Below, in pieces: positions 1 to 9,612 of a DNA stretch of 64,000 nt (positions are counted from its first letter, which is position 1; each line of letters begins with the position of its first letter). The notes beneath the pieces were generated by a model that was not told the DNA's origin, did not search any database, and worked only from the letters and a program-made list of their open reading frames with translations. Both the position numbers and the translations under genes were made by a program. The DNA comes from Streptomyces anulatus (GTDB lineage Bacteria; Actinomycetota; Actinomycetes; Streptomycetales; Streptomycetaceae), in contig NZ_JOEZ01000032.1 of the NCBI RefSeq assembly GCF_000721175.1, forward strand, positions 1 to 64,000. The letters run 5' to 3'.

Positions 1-1
1 T

Positions 2-667
2 GTGGTGGAGGTGTACGGACCGGAGTCCTCCGGCAAGACGACGCTGACGCTGCACGCCGTGGCGAACGCGCAGAAGCTCGGTGGCTCGGTGGCGTTCATT
101 GACGCCGAGCACGCGCTGGACCCGGAGTACGCGAAGAAGCTCGGCGTCGACACCGACAACCTCATCCTGTCCCAGCCGGACAACGGTGAGCAGGCGCTGG
201 AGATCGTCGACATCCTGATCCGCTCCGGCGCGATCGACCTGATCGTCATCGACTCCGTGGCGGCCCTGGTGCCCCGTGCGGAGATCGAGGGCGAGATGGG
301 CGACTCACACATGGGGCTCCAGGCCCGTCTGATGAGCCAGGCCCTCCGCAAGATCACCAGCGCCCTCAGCCGGACGAGGACGACGGCGATCTTCATCAAC
401 CAGCTCCGCGAGAAGATCGGCGTGATGTTCGGCTCCCCGGAGACCACCACCGGTGGCCGGGCGCTGAAGTTCTACGCCTCGGTGGTTCAAGCAGGCGGAG
501 TTCGACATCCTCTACGGCCAGGGCATCAGCCGCGAGGGCGGACTGATCGACATGGGCGTGGAGCACGGCTTCGTCCGCAAGGCCGGCGCCTGGTACACGT
601 ACGAGGGCGACCAGCTCGGCCAGGGCAAGGAGAACGCCCGCAACTTCCTCAAGGACAACCCCGCTGA
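2..667 (+). pseudogene. recA: recA remnant with internal deletion
   Basis: The reading frame gives a textbook RecA core: Walker [10 protein letters not shown], the segment [18 protein letters not shown], Walker [13 protein letters not shown], and the L2-side motif [11 protein letters not shown]. RecA normally continues with about 30 residues (RLDIRRIETLKDG and onward), but here FYASV is joined directly, around 484-487, to the later RecA segment [13 protein letters not shown] in another frame. That second frame runs on through [19 protein letters not shown] to FLKDNP near 662, where homology stops and a hairpin follows. The 5' part lies outside the window. The missing block, the frame change and the absent C-terminal tail mean this copy cannot make an intact recombinase. 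An assembly error is the main alternative. I infer an intact recA elsewhere in the genome. Confidence 0.85.
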
Positions 668-669
668 CA

Positions 670-692
670 GGCCGCCCGTGCGCGGGGCGGCC
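670..692. terminator. hairpin terminator after recA remnant
   Basis: Inverted repeat GGCCGCCC / GGGCGGCC (670-677 and 685-692) with a 7-nt loop. It lies between the recA remnant and the convergent hydrolase gene, so it can act on both. There is no T-run, as is usual in high-GC actinobacteria. Confidence 0.45.
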
Positions 693-734
693 ACCTGCCG
701 CCGTGACCGACCGCGGAACGGCACCCGATACGTT

Positions 735-1631
735 CTACGGTCTCCGTTCCGGTCCCTGGTGCGTGCTTGAGAGGTGAACGCGGAGGAGCTCCGCCACTTC
801 GGGAGCGGCCTGCTCCGGAATCCAGTGCCCGATTCCGGTCAGGGTGTGGAGGGTGTACGGGCCGGTCACGAACCGGCGTGTGTGCTCGCCGCCTGTCCGG
901 CCCAGGGCCGGGTCGCTGTCGCTGTTGATGAACAGGGTCGGGACCGTGACCTTGGTCAGCTGGCTCGCTGTGCTGAAGGGCATCGCCCGGTACCAGTTGA
1001 GGGCGGGAGTGAGAGCGCCCGAGGCCACCAGGAACCCCATGTCCCGGGCGAGATTGGCCGCGGACTGCCCGGCGGCCATCCGCTCGATGACGCGTGGCGC
1101 CACGGCCGGATCGAGGCGGCGTATCAACAGCTCCGGTATCCAAGGCAGTTGGAAGGCGTACATGTACCAGGACATCAGGAACTGGCGGCTGGTGAAGAGG
1201 GCCCGCATGAAGGCGGCGGGGTGCGGGACGGAGAGGGCGGTCAGGGTGGCCACCACGTCCGGCCGGGAGGCGGCCAGCGTCCAGGCGACCGCGGCGCCCC
1301 AGTCGTGCCCGACGACGTGCACCTTGCGGCCGGGGGGTCCGGCCGCCTCGATGAGGGCGACGACGTCCTCGGTGAGCTGGGACATGCGGTAGGAGAACCT
1401 GCCGCGCGGCCGGGCCCGAGGTGAGTATCCTCGCTGGTCGGGCGCCAGCGTGCGGTATCCCGACGCGTGCAGCCGCGGTGCGAGCAGGTCCCAGGAGCGC
1501 GCCGTCTGGGGAAACCCGTGCAGGAGCACGACGACCTCACCGTCGAGCGGCCCCTGGTCCACGACGTCGAAGACCAGACCGTCGCGTCCGAACGATGTGA
1601 GCCGCCCGTCGGCGCCGCGCCGGGCGGTCAC
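735..1631 (-). CDS. alpha/beta hydrolase, epoxide-hydrolase type
   Basis: A 298-aa alpha/beta-hydrolase fold protein. The oxyanion motif [11 protein letters not shown] is near residues 38-48. The nucleophile elbow is [10 protein letters not shown], which places Asp rather than Ser at the nucleophile; this is the arrangement of epoxide hydrolases and haloalkane dehalogenases. The catalytic His is in [18 protein letters not shown] near the C-terminus, and the cap region contains the [11 protein letters not shown] segment typical of soluble epoxide hydrolases. The start is a GTG with a weak ribosome site. The gene is divergent from a TetR regulator across an intergenic region holding two palindromes, so control by that regulator is likely. 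Substrate is unknown. No signal peptide is visible, so it is probably cytoplasmic. Confidence 0.85.
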   Translation of the reverse strand: MTARRGADGRLTSFGRDGLVFDVVDQGPLDGEVVVLLHGFPQTARSWDLLAPRLHASGYRTLAPDQRGYSPRARPRGRFSYRMSQLTEDVVALIEAAGPPGRKVHVVGHDWGAAVAWTLAASRPDVVATLTALSVPHPAAFMRALFTSRQFLMSWYMYAFQLPWIPELLIRRLDPAVAPRVIERMAAGQSAANLARDMGFLVASGALTPALNWYRAMPFSTASQLTKVTVPTLFINSDSDPALGRTGGEHTRRFVTGPYTLHTLTGIGHWIPEQAAPEVAELLRVHLSSTHQGPERRP

Positions 1632-1746
1632 CGGTGGACCCGCTGGCCGTGGAAGGTGAAGCCGGGCTTTCGGGGACGGACCAGGCGTTGGTGACGACGA
1701 CGTTCGTGGCCCCGGCCGCCGCGACGCAGGTCCATGAACACTCCAA

Positions 1747-1763
1747 TGTAATCAGCGAATACA
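1747..1763. promoter_or_regulatory. upstream copy of TetR-type operator
   Basis: The sequence TGTAATCAGCGAATACA is an imperfect palindrome. Its centre lies 21 bp (two helical turns) from the centre of the next copy. It sits between the divergent hydrolase and tetR genes and is AT-rich compared with its surroundings. Confidence 0.65.
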
Positions 1764-1767
1764 TTTG

Positions 1768-1784
1768 TGTAATCGCCGATTACA
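1768..1784. promoter_or_regulatory. perfect 17-bp palindromic operator
   Basis: TGTAATC-GCC-GATTACA is a perfect 7+3+7 palindrome about 45 bp upstream of the tetR coding region. With the preceding copy it forms the paired-site layout expected for cooperative TetR dimers. I infer autoregulation and control of the divergent hydrolase. Confidence 0.75.
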
Positions 1785-1864
1785 TGTGGCTCCGGACCGC
1801 GTGTCAAGGTGTGGTACGACTGGCTCCATGAGCACCCGGGCGGCGGCCCTATCACCACGGATCC

Positions 1865-2515
1865 TTGCCGGTGACGCTGGTCGCGCATGCCGTCCACCTG
1901 CTGGACGAGGCGGGCGCCGAGGCGGTGACCGTCCGCGAGGTGGCCCGCAGGGCGGGCGTCTCCCCCGGGGCCCCGTTCCGGCACTTCCCCGACCGGGCCG
2001 CCTTGCTGACCGCGGTCGCCGAGGCAGTCGCCGTGGACTTCGGCGCGACCCAGACGGAAGCGGTCGCCTCGGCCACCTCCGTCCCGTTCCGGGCTCCGGG
2101 TACCGCGTTCGTGCGGTACGCGCTGACCCACCCGCATCGGCTCGCGCTCCTGCGCGGCGCTCGCTTCGGCGCTGATCGAACGCCCGCCCTGGAAGAGTGG
2201 TATCGCGCCTTCACCCAGGGCGTCACCGATCTGATCATCGCCGGGCAGCAGCGCGGTGAGCGACGACAAGCCGATCCCGAGCTGATCGGAATCGCCGCCC
2301 AGGCGCTGGCGTACGGCCTCTCCCAGATGTTCGTCGACAACTACCTCGACGCCTCACGGGCCGACGCGCTGATCAACCAGGTCGTCGACCTGTTCGGCCT
2401 GGGCGTCCTCGCACCCGGGAGCGAACTGCGCCTCCAGCGGCCCGACGGTGACGGAGTCTCTTCCCCCGAACGGCGTTCCCCGGCCGCCTCCCGCCCCACG
2501 AGCGGCAGCGCATAA
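1865..2515 (+). CDS. TetR/AcrR family regulator, 5' end possibly frameshifted
   Basis: A 216-aa TetR-family protein in the open frame from TTG at 1865. Its N-terminal helix-turn-helix reads VTVREVARRAGVSPGAPFRHFPDRAALL, and the C-terminal ligand domain is of TetR_C type (ALTHPHRLALLRGARFG onward). Just before this start, in the same frame, the codons spell PYHHGSL, the conserved lead-in of this subfamily, but a stop (1829-1831) and no start codon precede it. An ATG at 1828 lies in the neighbouring frame. A one-base change between 1831 and 1847 would give a normal N-terminus. Otherwise translation starts at TTG and the lead-in is lost. It probably represses itself and the divergent hydrolase through the operators at 1747-1784. 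Confidence 0.85.
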   Translation: MPVTLVAHAVHLLDEAGAEAVTVREVARRAGVSPGAPFRHFPDRAALLTAVAEAVAVDFGATQTEAVASATSVPFRAPGTAFVRYALTHPHRLALLRGARFGADRTPALEEWYRAFTQGVTDLIIAGQQRGERRQADPELIGIAAQALAYGLSQMFVDNYLDASRADALINQVVDLFGLGVLAPGSELRLQRPDGDGVSSPERRSPAASRPTSGSA

Positions 2516-2562
2516 CTCCCGGCACCGTCCCCGGACCAGCGCACGCTCCGATCCCGCCGCGG

Positions 2563-2973
2563 TCAGGTGCAGGCGGGGCACAAGCCGCGGTAGGTGATCT
2601 CCACCGAGCCGACGGCGAACCCGAACCGCTCGGTCTCGGGCAGGTCGCCGAGGGCGTTGCCGACCGGGTGGACATCACGGACCGTGCCGCAGCCGGAGCA
2701 CACCAGGTGCTGATGGGGGCGGCGCGCGTTCGGGTCGTAGCGCTTGGCCCGGCCCACGGTGGAGACCTCCAGCACCTCGCCGAGCGCGACGAGCTCCCCC
2801 AGCGTGTTGTAGACGGTCGCGCGGGAGATCTCGGGCAGTCGTGCGGCGGCCCGCAGATGCACCTCGTCCGCCGTCAGGTGCACGTGGTCGCCGTCGAGGA
2901 CCTCCGCGACGACACGCCGCTGCGAGGTCAACCGCCAGCCACGGCGCCGCAGCCGTTGAAGGAGGTCGCTCAT
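2563..2973 (-). CDS. furA: Fur-family regulator (FurA/CatR type)
   Basis: A 136-aa Ferric-uptake-regulator family protein. The winged-helix region reads RGWRLTSQRRVVAEVL with recognition-helix text SRATVYNTLGELV. The regulatory-metal region is HQHLVCSGCGTVRDV, and a second Cys pair, GLCPACT, closes the protein, giving the two CxxC motifs of the structural zinc site. It is divergent from katG with 379 bp between the coding regions. In Streptomyces and mycobacteria, Fur paralogues (FurA, FurS, CatR) act as redox-sensitive repressors of catalase genes, so regulation of katG and of itself is the likely role. The divergent layout differs from the usual furA-katG operon. The symbol is given by analogy. 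Confidence 0.85.
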   Translation of the reverse strand: MSDLLQRLRRRGWRLTSQRRVVAEVLDGDHVHLTADEVHLRAAARLPEISRATVYNTLGELVALGEVLEVSTVGRAKRYDPNARRPHQHLVCSGCGTVRDVHPVGNALGDLPETERFGFAVGSVEITYRGLCPACT

Positions 2974-5608
<2,635 letters not shown>

Positions 5609-5656
5609 CGGCGCCCGGCCACATCCGCTCCACCCGGTAACCGGCACACTCCGGCC

Positions 5657-5688
5657 GTGGGGCCGGTGCGCACCCGCACCGGCCTCAC
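5657..5688. terminator. hairpin terminator after katG
   Basis: A strong inverted repeat, GGCCGGTGCG / CGCACCGGCC, with a 4-nt loop starts 49 bp after the katG stop. It is the expected position for a katG transcription terminator. Confidence 0.65.
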
Positions 5689-5749
5689 GGACCACGGCCC
5701 GGACCACCAGCATGCCGCGCGAACCGCTCATCCTCGTGGCCGTGCCCGC

Positions 5750-6070
5750 CGGGGGTCGGTCACGTCCCTCGAAGCCGAGCGCCACCTCGCCCGTCTCCGC
5801 CCCCGACTCCACGCCACTCCCGCCGCGTTGGACTCGGTGCCGTTCCTCCGCCGGTTCGCACGCCCACGACGGGAGCGGCTGGTCGTCAGACTGCTCACGA
5901 ACGCGTCGGTCGGACTCCTCCCCGACCGGGCCCGCACCGAACTGGGCATCCACCGTCCGGCCCCCGTCCGCAACGGTTGGGACCGCCCCCTGGCGACAGT
6001 CGTCGGACGCACTCTCCCGTGGGGGCTCGGGCCCTCGCAGGTCCAGGCCGCCGCACGGGGGAGGCAGGCG
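5750..6070 (+). pseudogene. possible DUF2236 (MpaB-like oxygenase) C-terminal remnant
   Basis: The + frame here reads LVVRLLTNASVGLLPDRARTELGIHRPAP, followed by a Leu/Arg-rich helix. This resembles the C-terminal part of DUF2236 oxygenase-like proteins, where a hydrophobic helix precedes LLP-x2-R and a GL-P motif. Nothing like the catalytic N-terminal half of the family is present in the 565 bp between katG and the next gene, and no good start exists. It could be a decayed gene end or a chance resemblance. Confidence 0.25.
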
Positions 6071-6173
6071 GGCGCGGCAGGGATGACATCGGGATGTTCG
6101 GAGCGTCCGGCAGCAGCACGGTGCGACGGACGGGGGAAACCGGCTGTGAACCGGCCCCTGCCGGACGCGCGGG

Positions 6174-7007
6174 TCAGCGGAGTCCGGCGAAGAGATCGTT
6201 CTCGGGTACGGCCGCACCGGTGGCGTCCTTGACCCGTACGAAGGTCTCCGTGCCCATCAGCTCGCCGAACCTCTCCTTGCCCATCCCGAGGAAGAAGATG
6301 TTCTCGCCCTGACTGGCATGCGCGGCCAGCGCATCGAACTTCTGACCGCTGAACGCGGTGGTGTCCACCCACGTGGTGATCTCATCGTCGGGGAGGCCGA
6401 TCTCGGCCATCGCGGCGGCCTCGGCAGGATCCGGCTCCGGCATGTCCTCCTGGAACTCGCGCATGGTCTCCCCGAACCGCCGCATCATCGAGCGGGGCAT
6501 CGTCGTCCAGTACACCTTCGGCGTCAGCGTGGTCATCTCCAGCGCCGCCATCGTGATGCGGTGGGCCTGGATGTGGTCGGGGTGACCGTAGAAGCCGTTC
6601 TCGTCGTAGGTGACGACCACGTCGGGCAGGTAGTGCCGCATGAGTTCCGCCAGCCGGGCGGCACCCTTCTCCACCGGGGTCTGCCAGAAGGATTCGGGAG
6701 CGTCGTTGCTCGGCCAGCCGATCATCCCGGAGTCGGCGTAGTCCAGCATCTCCAGATCGCTGACCTTCAGGACCTCACAGCTCGCCTCGAGTTCTCGACG
6801 GCGCATCGAGGCGACGGCCGCCGGATCGTGTCCGGGTTCGCCGGGCTTGACACCCCCCGGCCCATCACCGCAGCCGCCGTCGGTACACGTCACGAGAACC
6901 GTACGGATGCCTTCCGCCGCGTACCGCGCGAGGATCCCTCCGGTTCCCGTGGCCTCGTCGTCGGGGTGGGCGTGTACTGCCATGAGCGTCAAAGGCCGGT
7001 CGGTCAT
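6174..7007 (-). CDS. PIG-L family deacetylase (Mca/MshB-like)
   Basis: A 277-aa zinc-dependent N-acetylglucosaminyl deacetylase-family protein. The N-terminal zinc/catalytic motif is AHPDDEATGTGG near residue 10, and the second zinc His is in GFYGHPDHIQAHR. Length and the MLDYADSGMIGW segment resemble actinobacterial mycothiol enzymes (MshB deacetylase, Mca conjugate amidase), which act on GlcNAc-inositol compounds in the cytoplasm. It might instead be a general PIG-L paralogue, since genomes of this group carry several. I chose ATG 7007 because AGGAGG precedes it by 8 nt. The longer open frame upstream is Arg/Pro-rich and unlikely to be coding. It stands alone as a single-gene unit. Confidence 0.85.
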   Translation of the reverse strand: MTDRPLTLMAVHAHPDDEATGTGGILARYAAEGIRTVLVTCTDGGCGDGPGGVKPGEPGHDPAAVASMRRRELEASCEVLKVSDLEMLDYADSGMIGWPSNDAPESFWQTPVEKGAARLAELMRHYLPDVVVTYDENGFYGHPDHIQAHRITMAALEMTTLTPKVYWTTMPRSMMRRFGETMREFQEDMPEPDPAEAAAMAEIGLPDDEITTWVDTTAFSGQKFDALAAHASQGENIFFLGMGKERFGELMGTETFVRVKDATGAAVPENDLFAGLR

Positions 7008-7199
7008 GAAAGGGTCCTCCTGCGGGGATACGTCTTGGTCCGGGGTGCGCGGCGGGCCTACCGCGATCAGGGGAGCCGGCCCCTGACGGGGCGGACGACC
7101 CTGTGGTCTCCGTGTCCCCGCCCGTGCGGCGCCGGTCCCTCGACGATGCAACCGTTCCGACCCGGCCGGCTGTTCCCGACGCAGCCGCGGTCCCCGCGT

Positions 7200-7601
7200 C
7201 TACCTTGCGGCCTCCGGCGGGCTGCCCACGACCGTGAGCAGGTCCACGACGAAGATCAGCGTCGAGCCCGCCGGGATCAACGGAGAGGGCGACTGCTTGC
7301 CGTACCCGAGACGCGGGGGAACGATGATCTCGCGCCGGCCACCGGCCTTCATCCCCCTCACCCCCCGGTCCCAGCCCTTGATGACCCTGCCACCGCCCAC
7401 GGCGAACTTGAACGGCCGGTTCTGCTCCCAGGAGGAGTCGAACTCCCTTCCGGACGCGAACGTGACCCCTACATAGTGAACCTGGACGACCCTGCCCGGC
7501 TGCGCCTCGGGTCCGTCCCCGACCACGATGTCCCGGATCGTCAGCTCGGTGGCCGCGACACCCTCCGGAACCTCGATGTGGGGCTTCGTCAGTTCGCTCA
7601 T
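7200..7601 (-). CDS. FKBP-type peptidyl-prolyl isomerase
   Basis: A 133-aa single-domain FKBP. The rotamase core is visible in order: VQVHYVGVTFASGREFDSSW, FKFAVGGGRVIKGWDRGVRG, RREIIVPPRLGYG and GSTLIFVVDLL, all conserved FKBP strands and active-site aromatics. There is no signal peptide, so it is a cytoplasmic folding helper that isomerises Xaa-Pro bonds. I chose ATG 7601 (MSELTKPHIEVPEG), which matches the usual actinobacterial N-terminus; the open frame continues 17 codons further upstream. There is no clear operon partner. Confidence 0.93.
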   Translation of the reverse strand: MSELTKPHIEVPEGVAATELTIRDIVVGDGPEAQPGRVVQVHYVGVTFASGREFDSSWEQNRPFKFAVGGGRVIKGWDRGVRGMKAGGRREIIVPPRLGYGKQSPSPLIPAGSTLIFVVDLLTVVGSPPEAAR

Positions 7602-7787
7602 CACGGTCCCATCGCTCGCCACCGGGAACCCTCGCACGGGCCGGCCGGACACATGGACCTTCCATGCGGCAGGCGATCACCGTACCGGCAACGTCCGGGC
7701 CCCGAAGTGCACCCAGGAGCTCCGCGACGACCTCGTGGCGAAGCCGGCCGGAGTGTCTCCCTCCGGCCTCGATGATCCGTCGCGCTG

Positions 7788-8897
7788 TCAGGTGGGCCGC
7801 CCGGGTGCCGGCTCCCCGGGTGCCGGGCCGGTGACGGGCGCTGCGGAGTTGACCGCCGGCGGCCGGGGGCGGGCCGGGGCGGGGGTGTCGAGCAGGGCCC
7901 GGGCGTGCTCGTCGGGGAAGAGCCCGTCCCGGGCGACGTGGTCGCGCAGTTCCTGCTCGGTGAGCGGATGGACGTTCCAGTACCGGCCCCAGTTGTCCTG
8001 GTAGTCCAGTGCCGGGTCATGACCGGGAATGCCGTCGAGCGCCAACTGGGCGCCGCGCATCACCTCGTGGAACGAGTGGTGGCCCGCCGACAGCGAGGTG
8101 GCGATCATGCCGGCCCGGATCAGGCCGAGGTCCTGCGGTGGTGGCGGCGTGGCCCAGCCCGGCCCGGTGTCTCCCGGGCTCCGGCGCACCGCCAGCCGGC
8201 GGTCTCCGGTGGTGGGATGGGTGGCCACCTCGGCCGGGCCCAGCGGGTACCAGACGGGGCGGGCCGTCGTGCCGGAGACCAGGTTGGCGACCTGTGCGGC
8301 GAACGCCGCGGGGAGCGCCAGTACGATGTCCGCGCCGCGCGGCCGCCGGGAGTCGTAGGAGATGATCCGGGCCATCTCCACGGCGTCGCGGACCACGAAG
8401 GTCCGCCACGGCGTGACGATCTCGACACCCCCGCCGTCGGCCTCCTCGGCCACGACCACGTACGGGCTGCGCCACGGCGCGGGCTGCCGGGCGAGGCCGC
8501 CGGAGCGCTCGGCGAGGTAGGGGGCCGGCTCCGGAAGGCGTTGGCCCGTCCCGGTGAAGTCACGGCCGGCCGGGCTCCGGTCCTCGGTGCGCAGCAGGGT
8601 CTTCTCGGCCAGGGCGTCCCGCCGGGTCTCGATCTGGCGGTCGATGAAGTACGCGGCGAGGTCCTCGGCGCTCTCCAGGTCGTCCGAGGACGCCTCCAGT
8701 GCCAACGCCCCTAGATCCAGCACGTCCTGGGAGCTCACCCGGGCCCGGCGCGGCAGGTGCAGGACCTCGCGGGTGAGGCCGGCCAGCCCGGCCCGCGGCG
8801 GCCGGCCGGCCGCCGCCTGCTCGACCAGGGCGTACAGCGCCTCGGAGGTCTCCTGGAGCCGGGGGCGCGGAGCCCTGCTCCACTGCGGGCCGAACAC
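7788..8897 (-). CDS. uncharacterised protein paired with the giant effector
   Basis: A 369-aa protein of unknown family. It starts with GTG at 8897, only 5 bp after the stop (8903) that the giant effector would use if its frameshift were absent, so the two were probably translationally linked. The N-terminal half is helical (ETSEALYALVEQAAAG, DLESAEDLAAYFIDRQIETRRDALAEK). The middle is beta-rich (SPYVVVAEEADGGGVEIVTPWRTFVV). The C-terminal part has DYQDNWGRYWNVHPLTEQELRDHV, then a Pro/Ala-rich tail. No signal peptide, membrane helix or catalytic motif is recognisable. Position suggests a dedicated partner of the giant protein, either a chaperone, an immunity factor or a separated C-terminal piece. 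This is inference from context alone. Confidence 0.7.
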   Translation of the reverse strand: MFGPQWSRAPRPRLQETSEALYALVEQAAAGRPPRAGLAGLTREVLHLPRRARVSSQDVLDLGALALEASSDDLESAEDLAAYFIDRQIETRRDALAEKTLLRTEDRSPAGRDFTGTGQRLPEPAPYLAERSGGLARQPAPWRSPYVVVAEEADGGGVEIVTPWRTFVVRDAVEMARIISYDSRRPRGADIVLALPAAFAAQVANLVSGTTARPVWYPLGPAEVATHPTTGDRRLAVRRSPGDTGPGWATPPPPQDLGLIRAGMIATSLSAGHHSFHEVMRGAQLALDGIPGHDPALDYQDNWGRYWNVHPLTEQELRDHVARDGLFPDEHARALLDTPAPARPRPPAVNSAAPVTGPAPGEPAPGRPT

Positions 8898-8902
8898 CGT
8901 GC

Positions 8903-9612
8903 TCAGCCACCGCGGGTCCGCCCAGGCGGAGGGCCGTCCTCGTTTTCGGAGTCCGTGCCCTCGTCCTCGGGGTCCGTCCCTCCCTCCGGCTGGGGCTCCG
9001 CGCCGGAGAGCGTGCTCAGTTCGTACGCCTCTTCCTCGCCCGGCAGCCCAGGGTGGTCGCTGCCGGTGGGGGACAGAGGCAGCGGGACCGCGACCGGGTC
9101 GAGCTGCTGGGCGGGCGGGGCCGGTACGGAGGTGCCGGTGGTGACCGGCGGGTCGTCGACCTCGGGGTCGGTGACCGGCGGGACCGGGGCGACGGGACCG
9201 GTGACCGGCGAGGCCGGGGTGTCGGGACCGGTGACCTGCGGGTCGCCGACCTTGGGGTCGGTGACCGGCGGGTCGTCGACCGCGGGGTCGGTAACCGGGG
9301 GGACGGCTGGGGTGACGGGACCGGCAACCGGCGGGTCGTCGACCTCGGGGTCAGTGACCGGCGGCACCGGGGTGACGGGACCAGCAACCTGCGGGTCGCC
9401 GACCTCGGGGTCGGTGACCGGCGAGGCCGGAGTCTCGGGACCAGCAACCTGCGGGTCGCCGACCTCGAGGTCGGTAACCGGCGGAACCGGGAGGACAGGA
9501 CCGGCAACCGGCGAGGCCGGAGTGTCATCGCCCTCGAGGCCGGTGACCGGCGAGGCCGGGGTGACAGGACCGGCAACCGGCGGGTCGCCGACCTCAGGGT
9601 CGGGACCAGGGT
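8903..9612 (-). other. displaced C-terminal repeat tail of giant effector
   Basis: In the frame with codons starting one position later than the giant's, the minus strand reads continuously as Pro/Val/Asp repeats (PVTDPEVGDPQVAGP and close variants) and then an acidic tail ending EGTDSENEDGPPPGRTRGG. The giant's own frame over the same DNA gives an implausible Arg/Ser/Pro-rich stretch and stops at 9016. Other repeat copies on the plus strand contain GGGGTGACGGGACC, but the first copy (near 9608-9622) has only three G, so one lost G explains the change. Restored, the protein would end at 8903 with about 4,581 residues. Confidence 0.8.
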
